Of a DNA stretch of 64,000 nt, positions 1 to 6,893 are shown piece after piece. The stretch is from Alphaproteobacteria bacterium (GTDB lineage Bacteria; Pseudomonadota; Alphaproteobacteria; Acetobacterales; Acetobacteraceae). The position numbers and the translations under genes were made by a program. Numbering within the stretch: position 1 is the first letter of the stretch; each line of letters opens with the position of its first letter. The stretch is from the NCBI GenBank assembly GCA_016869715.1, contig VGDM01000007.1, forward strand, positions 1 through 64,000, read 5' to 3'. Under the pieces are notes generated by a model. That model saw only the letters and a list, made by a program, of their open reading frames with translations. It made no database searches and had not been told where the DNA came from.

Positions 1-66
1 CAAATCAAGCTCAACCTGACGTAAAATCTTCAGACAATCCTCATCCGAATAGCGCTTCCGAGCCAT
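1..66 (-). CDS. IS3-type transposase OrfA, N-terminal fragment
   Basis: Twenty-two codons are visible, beginning MARKRYSDEDCLKILRQVEL, which is the characteristic start of the helix-turn-helix OrfA of one branch of IS3 elements. OrfA binds the element ends; together with OrfB (DDE catalytic part, expected further left) it forms the transposase by programmed frameshifting. The gene continues past the left edge of the window. Recognition rests on this short N-terminus and the adjacent TG-type terminus. Confidence 0.75.
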   Translation of the reverse strand, partial: MARKRYSDEDCLKILRQVELDL

Positions 67-122
67 CCAAAACACTCCCCTATGACACAACAATAGTGCC
101 TCAACTTTAGGGGGATAAGACA
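1..122 (-). mobile_element. End of an IS3-type insertion sequence, cut by the window edge
   Basis: The minus strand starts at position 122 with TG (TGTCTTATCCCCC...), as expected for an IS3-family terminus, and 56 bp further in begins a typical IS3 OrfA. The TPR reading frame to the right is continuous up to about position 123 and turns into nonsense inside this segment, which places the insertion boundary at about 122/123. Only one end is visible, so the size, the other inverted repeat and the target duplication cannot be assessed. The IS group is not assigned. Confidence 0.75.
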
Positions 123-401
123 ACTGTATCGGCCAAGCCGGATCAGCGTACTGCCGAGATTGCCATGCGCGGCAGCGCTGCGCGCATTGATTGCCAAGGC
201 ACGACGGATAAGCGTCGCGCCTTCCTCTGGGCGGCCGGCCATGGCGGCGGCGACACCGGCAAGATGCAAGGCATCAAAATTGCGCGGGTCGCGCTTCATG
301 ATGGCGCGAAAGCTGGCTTAGGCATCAGCGATATGGCCCTGCTGGAAAAGGGCAATGGCTTCGCTGAGCTGCTGGCTAACGGGGCGAGGTGGAAGCTTCA
401 T
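123..401 (-). pseudogene. TPR-repeat protein, N-terminal remnant with stop codon and IS insertion
   Basis: From an ATG at 401 the frame reads MKLPPRPVSQQLSEAIALFQ..., a usual start for tetratricopeptide proteins of the glycosylation/secretion type. Codon 28 is TAA (318-320), and past it the same frame continues as clear TPR helices (RDPRNFDALHLAGVAAAMAG, then AHGNLGSTLIRLGRY). The frame is then broken by the IS element at about 122/123. The gene therefore carries two independent lesions. A shorter peptide could start at the internal ATG at 299, but it would still end in IS sequence. Function of the intact gene unknown. Confidence 0.8.
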
Positions 402-513
402 TTGATAACGGGACTGTTTTTGCCTTGCCGTGCTGCGGCGATCCGACGCCTCATTCTGATCGATTCTGGCAGAGCAGGTGTAAACGAAGCAGGGCTGAGA
501 TAACGGGGTAGTG

Positions 514-1386
514 TCATCGCGGCGCCTTGCGCCATCCCGCCACCAACCCGCGCCGCGCGACGGCTGCCTCTAGCGTATTTTCCAAAAGGCAGGCAATCGT
601 CATGGGGCCAACGCCGCCCGGCACCGGGCTAATGGCGGCGGCATGGACGACCACTTCCTGAAACGCGACATCGCCCCCCAACCGCCCATCGGCCAGGCGG
701 TTAATGCCGACATCAATCACCACGGCGCCCGGGCTGATCCAATCGCCGCGCACCATCTCGGCCCGTCCCGCCGCCGCGATCAGGATTTCCGCCCGGCGGC
801 ATTCGCCCGGCAGGTCCCGCGTGCGGGAATGGGCGATGGTCACGGTGCAATCGGCGCCAAGCAGCAATTGCGCCATGGGCCGGCCAACAATTTGCGACCG
901 TCCCAGCACCAGCGCCCGCGCACCTGGCAGCACAACACCCGCTTCGGCCAGCAAATGCATCACGCCGCGCGGGGTACAGGGCACCAGACCCTTCTGCCCT
1001 GCCGCAAGCCGCCCGGCATTCAGCGGGTGAAACCCATCCACATCCTTGGCCGGGTCAACCGCGGCGATGGCGGCCTCAGCACGGATATGGCCGGGCAGGG
1101 GGAGTTGCACCAAAATCCCATCCACCGCAGGGTCAGCATTGAGCCGCGCGATTTCGGCCAGGAGCATGGCTTCGCTGGTGGCTTCAGGCAGGTGCAGCGT
1201 CGCGCTGTCAAACCCGGCTTCTAGCGCCGCACGATCCTTGTTGCGGACATAAACGCCGCTGGCCGGATCTTCACCCACGCGCACAACACGCAGCCCCGGC
1301 TTGAAACCAAGCCCGGCAATTCGCGCCCCCAGGCGCGCGCGCAGCTTCGTGCCAAGCGCTTTACCATCAAGAATGCGCGCGGTCAT
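514..1386 (-). CDS. folD: Bifunctional methylenetetrahydrofolate dehydrogenase / methenyl-THF cyclohydrolase FolD
   Basis: FolD is a cytosolic enzyme that oxidises 5,10-methylene-THF with NADP and hydrolyses the product to 10-formyl-THF, feeding purine and formyl-Met synthesis. The 290-residue protein has the family length. Visible signatures are YVRNK with the catalytic Lys at about residue 50, [12 protein letters not shown] at 89-100, the Rossmann segment [14 protein letters not shown], and the C-terminal PGGVGPMT. It lies about 100 bp downstream of a YggT gene on the same strand and is probably cotranscribed with it. Nothing recognisable lies between its stop and the TPR pseudogene start at 401. 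Confidence 0.97.
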   Translation of the reverse strand: MTARILDGKALGTKLRARLGARIAGLGFKPGLRVVRVGEDPASGVYVRNKDRAALEAGFDSATLHLPEATSEAMLLAEIARLNADPAVDGILVQLPLPGHIRAEAAIAAVDPAKDVDGFHPLNAGRLAAGQKGLVPCTPRGVMHLLAEAGVVLPGARALVLGRSQIVGRPMAQLLLGADCTVTIAHSRTRDLPGECRRAEILIAAAGRAEMVRGDWISPGAVVIDVGINRLADGRLGGDVAFQEVVVHAAAISPVPGGVGPMTIACLLENTLEAAVARRGLVAGWRKAPR

Positions 1387-1489
1387 GCCAAGGCCTTAGG
1401 CATAAGCGGCTTGGCATCAGCTGACATGCGGGCCGATTTTTCGCACATCGCTACCCTTTTGATGCCTGCCGTCGCGCGCCTGTGGCCCT

Positions 1490-1795
1490 TCATCGCACAA
1501 TGCTACTGCCAAGCAGGCCATGTTGGATTTCGGCCAGCAGAATGCGTGCGGCCTGCAATAGCAGAATGAGCACGACGGGGGAGATATCAATGCCCCCCAG
1601 ATTGGGGATGAAGCGCCTGATCGGGCGGAGCGCCGGTTCTGTTAGGCGATGGAAGAAATCGGCAATCGCCCAGACCGCGCGGTTGCGCGTATCCAGCACA
1701 TTGAAGGCGATCAGCAGCGAGACGACGGCCCCGATGATGAGCGCCCAGACAAATAGGCTGAGCGCGGTATCAATCAGCCAGAACAACGCGTGCAT
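1490..1795 (-). CDS. YggT family membrane protein
   Basis: A 101-residue integral membrane protein with two hydrophobic stretches (about residues 5-30 and 70-90) separated by the conserved basic loop RLTEPALRPIRRFIP, the hallmark of the YggT family (about 100 residues in alphaproteobacteria, half the size of the enterobacterial two-repeat form). The molecular role is not firmly established; the family has been linked to osmotic tolerance and to division/envelope functions. It sits upstream of folD, a frequent arrangement in this class. The start is the ATG at 1795. Confidence 0.92.
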   Translation of the reverse strand: MHALFWLIDTALSLFVWALIIGAVVSLLIAFNVLDTRNRAVWAIADFFHRLTEPALRPIRRFIPNLGGIDISPVVLILLLQAARILLAEIQHGLLGSSIVR

Positions 1796-1881
1796 GTAGC
1801 CTCCTGCCAGGACCGGCAGCGCATGATTGGGGCCGCCGTCCGTTGAGACTTATATCCGCACAAAGGGCGCGGGCTGCAAGC

Positions 1882-1899
1882 CTTTAGGGGGCTAAGACA
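1882..1899. repeat. Relic of an IS terminus, near-copy of the end at 105-122
   Basis: The 18 bases here match the IS end at 105-122 at 17 positions and in the same orientation (motif CTTTAGGGGGCTAAGACA). No transposase coding sequence adjoins it: the intact YggT gene lies about 90 bp to the left. It therefore looks like an orphan terminus left by deletion or imprecise loss of a related element. Matching outside the 18 bases is weak. Confidence 0.4.
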
Positions 1900-2020
1900 C
1901 CACCACGCCCTCGGAATGCGGCCGACGGCCCCCGAAACATGCTCAGTAAATCCACAAATCACTGGTACATAAAAAAGGGGCTGGACAGCCGCCTGTGAGC
2001 ACGCCACGGGCTCTTCCGCC

Positions 2021-2155
2021 ATGCGTGAAGGCCATGAATGTATTCAGACCCCCATCACCTTCCAGACTGCGCGTGATTTCGGGGCAACCGTGACGCGTGA
2101 TTCTGATGCCTTTGGGCGCATCATTGAGGAGAATAATTTGCGACAGGCGGAATAG
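2021..2155 (+). pseudogene. C-terminal remnant of a Bug-type (tripartite tricarboxylate) solute-binding protein
   Basis: The frame ending at the TAG at 2153-2155 translates to FGATVTRDSDAFGRIIEENN followed by LRQAE, matching the final helix of Bug/TctC periplasmic binding proteins (pattern ...RD-x-x-x-(W/F)-G-x-I-I-x-x-N-x-L). The dead Bug gene at 6313-6781 ends with the same kind of motif (RDSEAWGNIIRTQNI). Only about 40 codons remain and there is no signal peptide or ligand-binding core. An ATG at 2021 opens the frame, but its first residues do not look native. Confidence 0.55.
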
Positions 2156-2169
2156 GCTAATTGGCTACA

Positions 2170-2269
2170 GCGTGTTGCGTTCGCATGTGTTCACATCACC
2201 CGCTTTACCTCGTTGTTTTTCGAGCATCTTCACTAGTTCAGACGTTTCCATCTGAACGCGATCTGCTCT
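2170..2269 (+). repeat. 100-bp dispersed repeat, copy A (inverted relative to copy B)
   Basis: Aligned without gaps to the reverse complement of 2558-2657, 82 of 100 positions agree. The best-conserved blocks are GCGTGTTGCGTTC, CCTCGTTGTTTTTCG and CCATCTGAACGCGATCT. The right part contains an internal inverted repeat around TTTCCATCTG that could form a small hairpin. There is no coding sequence. The copy sits next to the Bug remnant and about 400 bp from tRNA-Ser. Confidence 0.8.
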
Positions 2270-2398
2270 GGCCATCGTCGCGCAGCGCAGATCTTTCTGC
2301 CGCCGCCGGGACTGAAGGTTTGGCCTTGATTTTGGGGTTGGTTAATCTGAATGCATATATTGGCGGTACGCAGTAAGATCACATATTATTCGTTGCGC

Positions 2399-2518
2399 AT
2401 AAAAACGAAAGATCGTGACAGCCCCACCGAGGCCTTCCATCTGCAATCCCTCGCGGGTCGGCTGAAAATGCCGGATGGTTTGGTGGCGCATTTGAATCGA
2501 CAAAATGAGGCGCTGTAA
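2399..2518 (+). pseudogene. Possible C-terminal remnant of a DUF533/TerB-like protein
   Basis: The open frame ending at the TAA at 2516-2518 reads DSPTEAFHLQSLAGRLKMPD and then GLVAHLNRQNEAL. This resembles the last two helices of DUF533 (YebE-like, TerB-related) inner-membrane proteins, which end with a motif of the form AYL..LA..L.L...LV..L. There is no start codon or upstream domain, and the fragment is bracketed by the two inverted repeat copies. The match is short and made by eye, so the family name is tentative. Confidence 0.3.
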
Positions 2519-2557
2519 TCAGACAGGGCCTTGTCACGGTAATTTCGACGTGCTTCT

Positions 2558-2657
2558 ACAGTAGATCGCGTTCAGATGGAAGCATCTGGACGCGTGAAGA
2601 TGCCCGAAAAACAACGAGGAAGATCGAGTTGCGTGAATTCATGTGAACGCAACACGC
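2558..2657 (-). repeat. 100-bp dispersed repeat, copy B (inverted relative to copy A)
   Basis: Reverse-complement partner of 2170-2269 with 82 of 100 identical positions. Its hairpin is cleaner than that of copy A: CAGATG, loop CTTC, CATCTG. It ends 14 bp from the 3' end of the tRNA-Ser gene, a common integration neighbourhood. Together the copies enclose 288 bp (2270-2557). Confidence 0.8.
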
Positions 2658-2671
2658 GCGAAAGCGGGCAT

Positions 2672-2758
2672 CGGATGGGGTGGGATTCGAACCCACGGTA
2701 GGCTTGCACCTACGCCGGTTTTCAAGACCGGTGCCTTAAACCGCTCGGCCACCCATCC
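2672..2758 (-). tRNA. tRNA-Ser (anticodon TGA)
   Basis: On the minus strand the gene starts GGATGGGTGGCCGAGC at 2758 and ends with the T arm GGGTTCGAATCCC and acceptor CCCATCC plus discriminator G at 2672. The anticodon stem is CCGGT/ACCGG around the loop CTTGAAA, giving anticodon TGA. The long variable arm of class II tRNAs is visible. Length is 87 nt and CCA is not encoded. Confidence 0.95.
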
Positions 2759-2807
2759 AAAAATGTCGCGCCATAAACTTGGCGCGAAGTATAACGCTAA
2801 GATCCGC

Positions 2808-4208
2808 CTATTCGCCCGCTATGCGCTGCACGACAAGGGGGGCACCAAGGCGCATCAGCGCATTCACATCACCCACCTGGTCAAGCTCAATTACGGCATC
2901 GGCCAATTGCCTGGCGCGCTCAGCGCCCAGCACCGCATCCGCGAGCCCATGGAATTTAGCGCGCAGTTCGGCTTCCGTCAGGAAATTGTCGGGCTCGCCT
3001 TTCGGGATTTTGATGTGGCGCACGAAATTCTGGCCGCGCGCCTTGATGGTAAGCTTTCCCGACATGAAGGTCGGGAATTCCGCCTGCACATCGGCATCTT
3101 CTTCCGGCAGAATCTTCGGCATTAGCGCGCGAATATCCTTATCCTGTAACCAGGCATAGGAGTCCCAGCCAAAATGCCCGCGCGCCAGCGCGCAAGCCAC
3201 CACGAAGGGACCACTGAACTGGCCATCAACGATATTCTGAGGGCTCTGCTTATACTCGCGCGGCGCGCCCACCAGCAGCATGCCCTTATTCGGCAGACCC
3301 ATAATCACGCTCTCAATTTCCCCGACCTTCAGGCCAAGCTCAGCGCGCAGCGCCAAGGCGGCATCCACGCTCGCATGGCCATAGCGGCAGGAAGGATAGG
3401 GTTTTACGGCGGTCTGCATCAGCTCCCACGCCGTGCCCAAACCCTGCAACACACGCTCGGGCTTCGGGTTCGGGGCATAGGCGCGGAGGAAACCGGCCTT
3501 GCCTTCAATGGCCTCTCCGGCGCCACGGAAGCCCTCACGCGCGATGGTCGCGGCGGAAAGGCCATTAAGCGCGCTCCAACCCACCTGGAAGCGCTTCGTC
3601 CAGGCGCCATTGGTCAGGAATTGCAGGCTGCCCGCGGCCTGGGAAAGGGCGATGCCGAAAGCGTCTTCAACCTGCGCGGCAGAAAGGCCAAAAACCCGCG
3701 CCGCTGCCGCCGCCGCGCCAAAGGCGCCGCAGGTCGCGGTTGGGTGATAGCCGCGGTCGTAATGATCGCCTCCTGGCAAGGCCAGCGCCAAGCGGCAGGT
3801 GGTTTCATACCCGGCCACAATCGCGGCCAGCACGGTCTTGCCATCGGCCCCAGTCATTTCGGCAGCAGCCAAGGCAGCCGGGATCACAGGCGCGCCAGGG
3901 TGCAGCGTGCCGGCGGCATGCGTGTCATCAAAATCGAGTGAATGGGCCATGGCGCCATTGATCAGCGCGGCGCCGGCCGGCGTATAGCGTTGGGCATCCC
4001 CGAATACGGCCGCCGAACCACCTGTTAGGCCAAGCGCGCGGGCGGCGGCCAGAAGGGGCGGCGTGCTCTCGGCCTCATGCCGGCCGCGCAGCATATTGCC
4101 GACCAGGTCCAGGATCAGGAAACGCGTGCGTTCCTGCACATTGGTGGGCAGGCTGTCATAACGAAGCCCGGCGACAAAGGCGGCAAGTTCGCGGGTGATG
4201 GCGGCCAT
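2808..4208 (-). CDS. MmgE/PrpD family protein
   Basis: A 466-residue protein of the MmgE/PrpD fold, whose members include 2-methylcitrate dehydratase, cis-aconitate decarboxylase and several uncharacterised hydro-lyases. Family features are the helical N-terminal half with SLDFDDTHAAGTLHPGAPVI at about residues 87-106, the YHPTATCG segment, and the C-terminal domain starting near AVKPYPSCRYGH. The start ATG at 4208 is preceded by a strong AAGGAGG site. No prpB/prpC partners lie nearby, so the substrate cannot be assigned and the methylcitrate role should not be assumed. It is divergent from the mltB-like gene, with about 110 bp between. Confidence 0.9.
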   Translation of the reverse strand: MAAITRELAAFVAGLRYDSLPTNVQERTRFLILDLVGNMLRGRHEAESTPPLLAAARALGLTGGSAAVFGDAQRYTPAGAALINGAMAHSLDFDDTHAAGTLHPGAPVIPAALAAAEMTGADGKTVLAAIVAGYETTCRLALALPGGDHYDRGYHPTATCGAFGAAAAAARVFGLSAAQVEDAFGIALSQAAGSLQFLTNGAWTKRFQVGWSALNGLSAATIAREGFRGAGEAIEGKAGFLRAYAPNPKPERVLQGLGTAWELMQTAVKPYPSCRYGHASVDAALALRAELGLKVGEIESVIMGLPNKGMLLVGAPREYKQSPQNIVDGQFSGPFVVACALARGHFGWDSYAWLQDKDIRALMPKILPEEDADVQAEFPTFMSGKLTIKARGQNFVRHIKIPKGEPDNFLTEAELRAKFHGLADAVLGAERARQLADAVIELDQVGDVNALMRLGAPLVVQRIAGE

Positions 4209-4316
4209 GGCAGTCCTCCTTGGTTGAAAAGTCAGTTTAGCACCAGTTCCGCCCCGGCCAACATGGGGCGCAAAAGGGTTTGCCTCTCCCGGTGCCGCAT
4301 GGCAACAGATGAAGCC

Positions 4317-5342
4317 ATGATCGAAAGAAGGCTCTTGCTTGGTGGAGTCGCGACCCTGCTCGCGGCCTGCAGCCCAGAGGCGAATTCCGCCAACCAAATC
4401 CCCGCGCCCGATGTGCCGCCGGCGTATGTGCCGGTTGCCGGCCAAAGCTTTGAACGCTTCCTGAATGGCGTGCGCGCCGATGCGCGCCGCGCCGGGATTT
4501 CGGATGCGACTCTCAATCGGTCACTGGCGGGGCTCAAGCCCAATCAGCGCGTGATCGAATTGGATCGGCGCCAGGCGGAAGGCGGCATGCGATGGGAAGA
4601 CTACCGCGACCGCATCATGCTGACGCCAACGCGCATCCAGAATGGCCGGCGCCTGATGGCGGAAAACACCGATCTGCTGCGCCAGATTGAAGCGCGCTAT
4701 CATGTGGCGCCTTCGGTCATCGTCGCGATTTGGGGCGTTGAGACGAATTACGGCGGCAATACGGGCGGCTATGGCGTGGTGGAGGCTTTGGCGACGCTGG
4801 CCTGGGAAGGCCGCCGCGCTGCCTATTTCCGCAATGAGCTGATGTCCGCCTTGCGCATCCTGAATGACCGGCACACGAGTGCGGAGCGTATGAAGGGTTC
4901 CTGGGCAGGGGCGATGGGTCAGCCGCAATTCATGCCTAGCAATTTTGAACGCTTGGCGGTGGATTTTGACGGTGATGGCAAGCGCGATATTTGGGATAGT
5001 CGTGCCGATGCGCTGGCCTCCATCGCGCATTATTTCCAGCGCAATGGCTGGCGCCATGGTGAGGCCTGGGGGCGGGAAGTCCGACCACCTTCGGGGTTTG
5101 CGGCGAGCAGCGCGGATACGGAAACGAAGCGTCCCCTGCGCGATTTTGCCCGCATGGGTTTTCGCAAGCCTGATGGCTTACCCCTGCCGGCGTCGGATAT
5201 CGAAACGCAGATCGTATTGCCCTCACGCGGCAAAGGCGGGCAGATTTTCCTTGGCCACCATAATTTGCGTGTCATCCGGCGCTATAATACGCCTGTGAAT
5301 TACGGGCTTTCAGTCGGGCTTTTGTCCGATCGCATGGCGTGA
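4317..5342 (+). CDS. Lytic murein transglycosylase, MltB family (lipoprotein)
   Basis: Cleaves the MurNAc-GlcNAc bond of peptidoglycan to 1,6-anhydro products. The 341-residue protein opens with a short lipoprotein signal (lipobox LAAC, Cys at about 18), followed by the MltB catalytic domain. Catalytic Glu is in AIWGVETNYGG at about residue 142, followed by the family motif GSWAGAMGQPQFMPS. It ends after the catalytic part, without a recognisable C-terminal peptidoglycan-binding domain. ATG at 4317 (MIERRLLLGG) fits the signal peptide best; an in-frame ATG at 4299 adds six residues. The next gene overlaps by 4 bp (GTGA), so the two are translationally coupled. Confidence 0.92.
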   Translation: MIERRLLLGGVATLLAACSPEANSANQIPAPDVPPAYVPVAGQSFERFLNGVRADARRAGISDATLNRSLAGLKPNQRVIELDRRQAEGGMRWEDYRDRIMLTPTRIQNGRRLMAENTDLLRQIEARYHVAPSVIVAIWGVETNYGGNTGGYGVVEALATLAWEGRRAAYFRNELMSALRILNDRHTSAERMKGSWAGAMGQPQFMPSNFERLAVDFDGDGKRDIWDSRADALASIAHYFQRNGWRHGEAWGREVRPPSGFAASSADTETKRPLRDFARMGFRKPDGLPLPASDIETQIVLPSRGKGGQIFLGHHNLRVIRRYNTPVNYGLSVGLLSDRMA

Positions 5343-6223
5343 CGCGCTGGAGCATTTTGGCCGCCGCCCTGCCGGCGATGGCGGGCTGCGGCACGCAGCC
5401 TGAACCGCGCTATTTGGTGGGCGATCCTTATCGTCTGGGTGGTGTCTGGGCCTATCCGCGAGAAGATTACGCGCTTGCCGAAACCGGGTTGGCTGAGGTG
5501 CTGCCAGCGCCGATGTTTGGCGGGCAGACCGCGAGTGGTGAAGCGCTGACCGCCCAGGGGCTGACCGCGTCGCATTGCAGCCTGCAGATACCGGCCATTA
5601 TTCGCGTCACCAATCTCGAAAACGGGCGTTCCATGCTGCTCCGCGTCCATGATCGTGGCCCGGAAAAGCTAGGGCGCATCCTGGGTGTGTCTCTGCGCGC
5701 CGGCGCCTTGCTTGGCATGGCGCCCGGCCGCGTGACGCAAATCGCGCTGGTCGTGGATGCGGAAATGAGCCGCGCCGTCGCTGAAGCCCTGCCCGGCCAT
5801 GCGCCAGCCCCCGTCGCCATCGCCGCCGCCCCCCGTGCTGCCGTGCTGCGGGAGGAATTGGCGCCCTTGGCGGGTGCGCGCGAAGCGCCGCGGCGGCACA
5901 TACAACCCCTGCCAGGCGCTGCGCCAAGTGCCGAATTAGCACCCCAAAGGCGCGGCACCCCGCTGGCCTTGCCGGAGGCCGTAACTCAGACCGCGCCGCG
6001 CCCAGGCAGCCTTTTTGTAGAAGCCGGGCAATTTTCCGGTCGGTCGGCGGCGGAAGCGGTGGCGGCCTACCTGCCTGGTGCCCGCATCACTCAGCAGGGC
6101 AGGGGGCGCAATGCCAACTTCCGTGTCGCCCTTGGCCCCTTTGACGAGGTTCGAGCCGCGGATTTTGCGCTTGAGCGGGCCCTAGCCGCTAGTTTATCCG
6201 GGGCAAGGATTATTGTGCGATAA
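5339..6223 (+). CDS. rlpA: RlpA-like lipoprotein with C-terminal SPOR domain
   Basis: Septal/cell-wall protein of 294 residues. It starts GTG at 5339 inside the stop of the preceding transglycosylase gene. Signal with MAGCG and a lipoprotein-type Cys at about 17, then a double-psi beta-barrel region (about 28-130) containing TNLENGR..LLRVHDRGP, the RlpA core. A Pro/Ala-rich linker (about 135-215) follows, then a SPOR domain (about 220-290, SLFVEAGQFS...FRVALGPF) that binds denuded septal glycan. RlpA proteins are lytic transglycosylases in some species and binders in others; which applies here is not visible. Confidence 0.88.
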   Translation: MTRWSILAAALPAMAGCGTQPEPRYLVGDPYRLGGVWAYPREDYALAETGLAEVLPAPMFGGQTASGEALTAQGLTASHCSLQIPAIIRVTNLENGRSMLLRVHDRGPEKLGRILGVSLRAGALLGMAPGRVTQIALVVDAEMSRAVAEALPGHAPAPVAIAAAPRAAVLREELAPLAGAREAPRRHIQPLPGAAPSAELAPQRRGTPLALPEAVTQTAPRPGSLFVEAGQFSGRSAAEAVAAYLPGARITQQGRGRNANFRVALGPFDEVRAADFALERALAASLSGARIIVR

Positions 6224-6312
6224 CGAATTTCGATTACGTCGCCGCACATGACGGATTGCGCATGGCTTCGGAGAGGTGCTCTTCACGAAAGACTCAATCA
6301 AGGGAGGAAAAA

Positions 6313-6781
6313 ATGTTTTCACGCCGAGCTCTTTTCGCATCCGTGCCCGCGCTTGCGGCGCCAGCACTATTGACTGACACCGCCCGAGCACAAAACTACT
6401 CGACGCATCCAGTGCATGTTTGCGGCCGCGCAGGAGGCGACCGGCTCCATCTCTGCGGGGCGTACGCGTGGCATTGCTGTGACCTCCAACGCACGCCTGG
6501 CGATCCTGCCGGACCTGCCCACAATCGCTGAGACGGTGGAGAGCTTCAACTCGGTGTTCTGGCAGGGCGTGTTTGCACCGGCCGGCATATCGCAAAACAT
6601 CGCAAGCCAGCTTGAGGCAGCGGTGCGACGCGCTGTTGTGAATGCCGAGGTGAAGGAGCGGCTTGCCAGTGCCGGCATTACCAATTGGCCCGGTACGGCC
6701 GCCGAGTTGCGCGAGACGCTGGTGCGCGACAGCGAGGCTTGGGGCAATATCATCCGCACTCAGAATATCACCGTGGGCTAA
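6313..6781 (+). pseudogene. Bug-type solute-binding protein gene with large internal deletion
   Basis: A good GGAGG site precedes an ATG at 6313 and a signal peptide (MFSRRALFASVPALAAPALL...ARAQ). After about 30 codons the frame turns to nonsense (stop near 6531). From about 6410 the +1-shifted frame encodes only the C-terminal third of a Bug/TctC binding protein (SAGRTRGIAVTSNARLAILP, then ITNWPGTAAELRETLVRDSE) up to TAA at 6779. Against the usual roughly 320 residues, about 150-190 central residues are missing. The relic sits inside a string (rlpA, dacA, tmk, holB) that is otherwise usually uninterrupted. It is presumably non-functional. Confidence 0.8.
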
Positions 6782-6893
6782 CGCCGGATCACCGGACCTC
6801 AATCGGGGCCCAGATTGCGGCCCCTACCATCAGAAGGCCTAGCTTTTTCAGGCCTTCTTGGCATATGAGCGATCAGGCTTGAAGGAAACGGGC

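Noticed and set aside
643-1224. Long plus-strand open frames opposite folD
   Set aside because: They are antisense shadows of folD in GC-rich sequence, with no ribosome site and no recognisable protein.
2808-4208. Calling this gene prpD (2-methylcitrate dehydratase)
   Set aside because: No prpB or prpC nearby, and the MmgE/PrpD family covers several reactions.
2808-4445. 545-residue version of the MmgE/PrpD gene
   Set aside because: The extra N-terminal 79 residues have no family similarity and overlap the divergent promoter region; the ATG at 4208 has a strong ribosome site.
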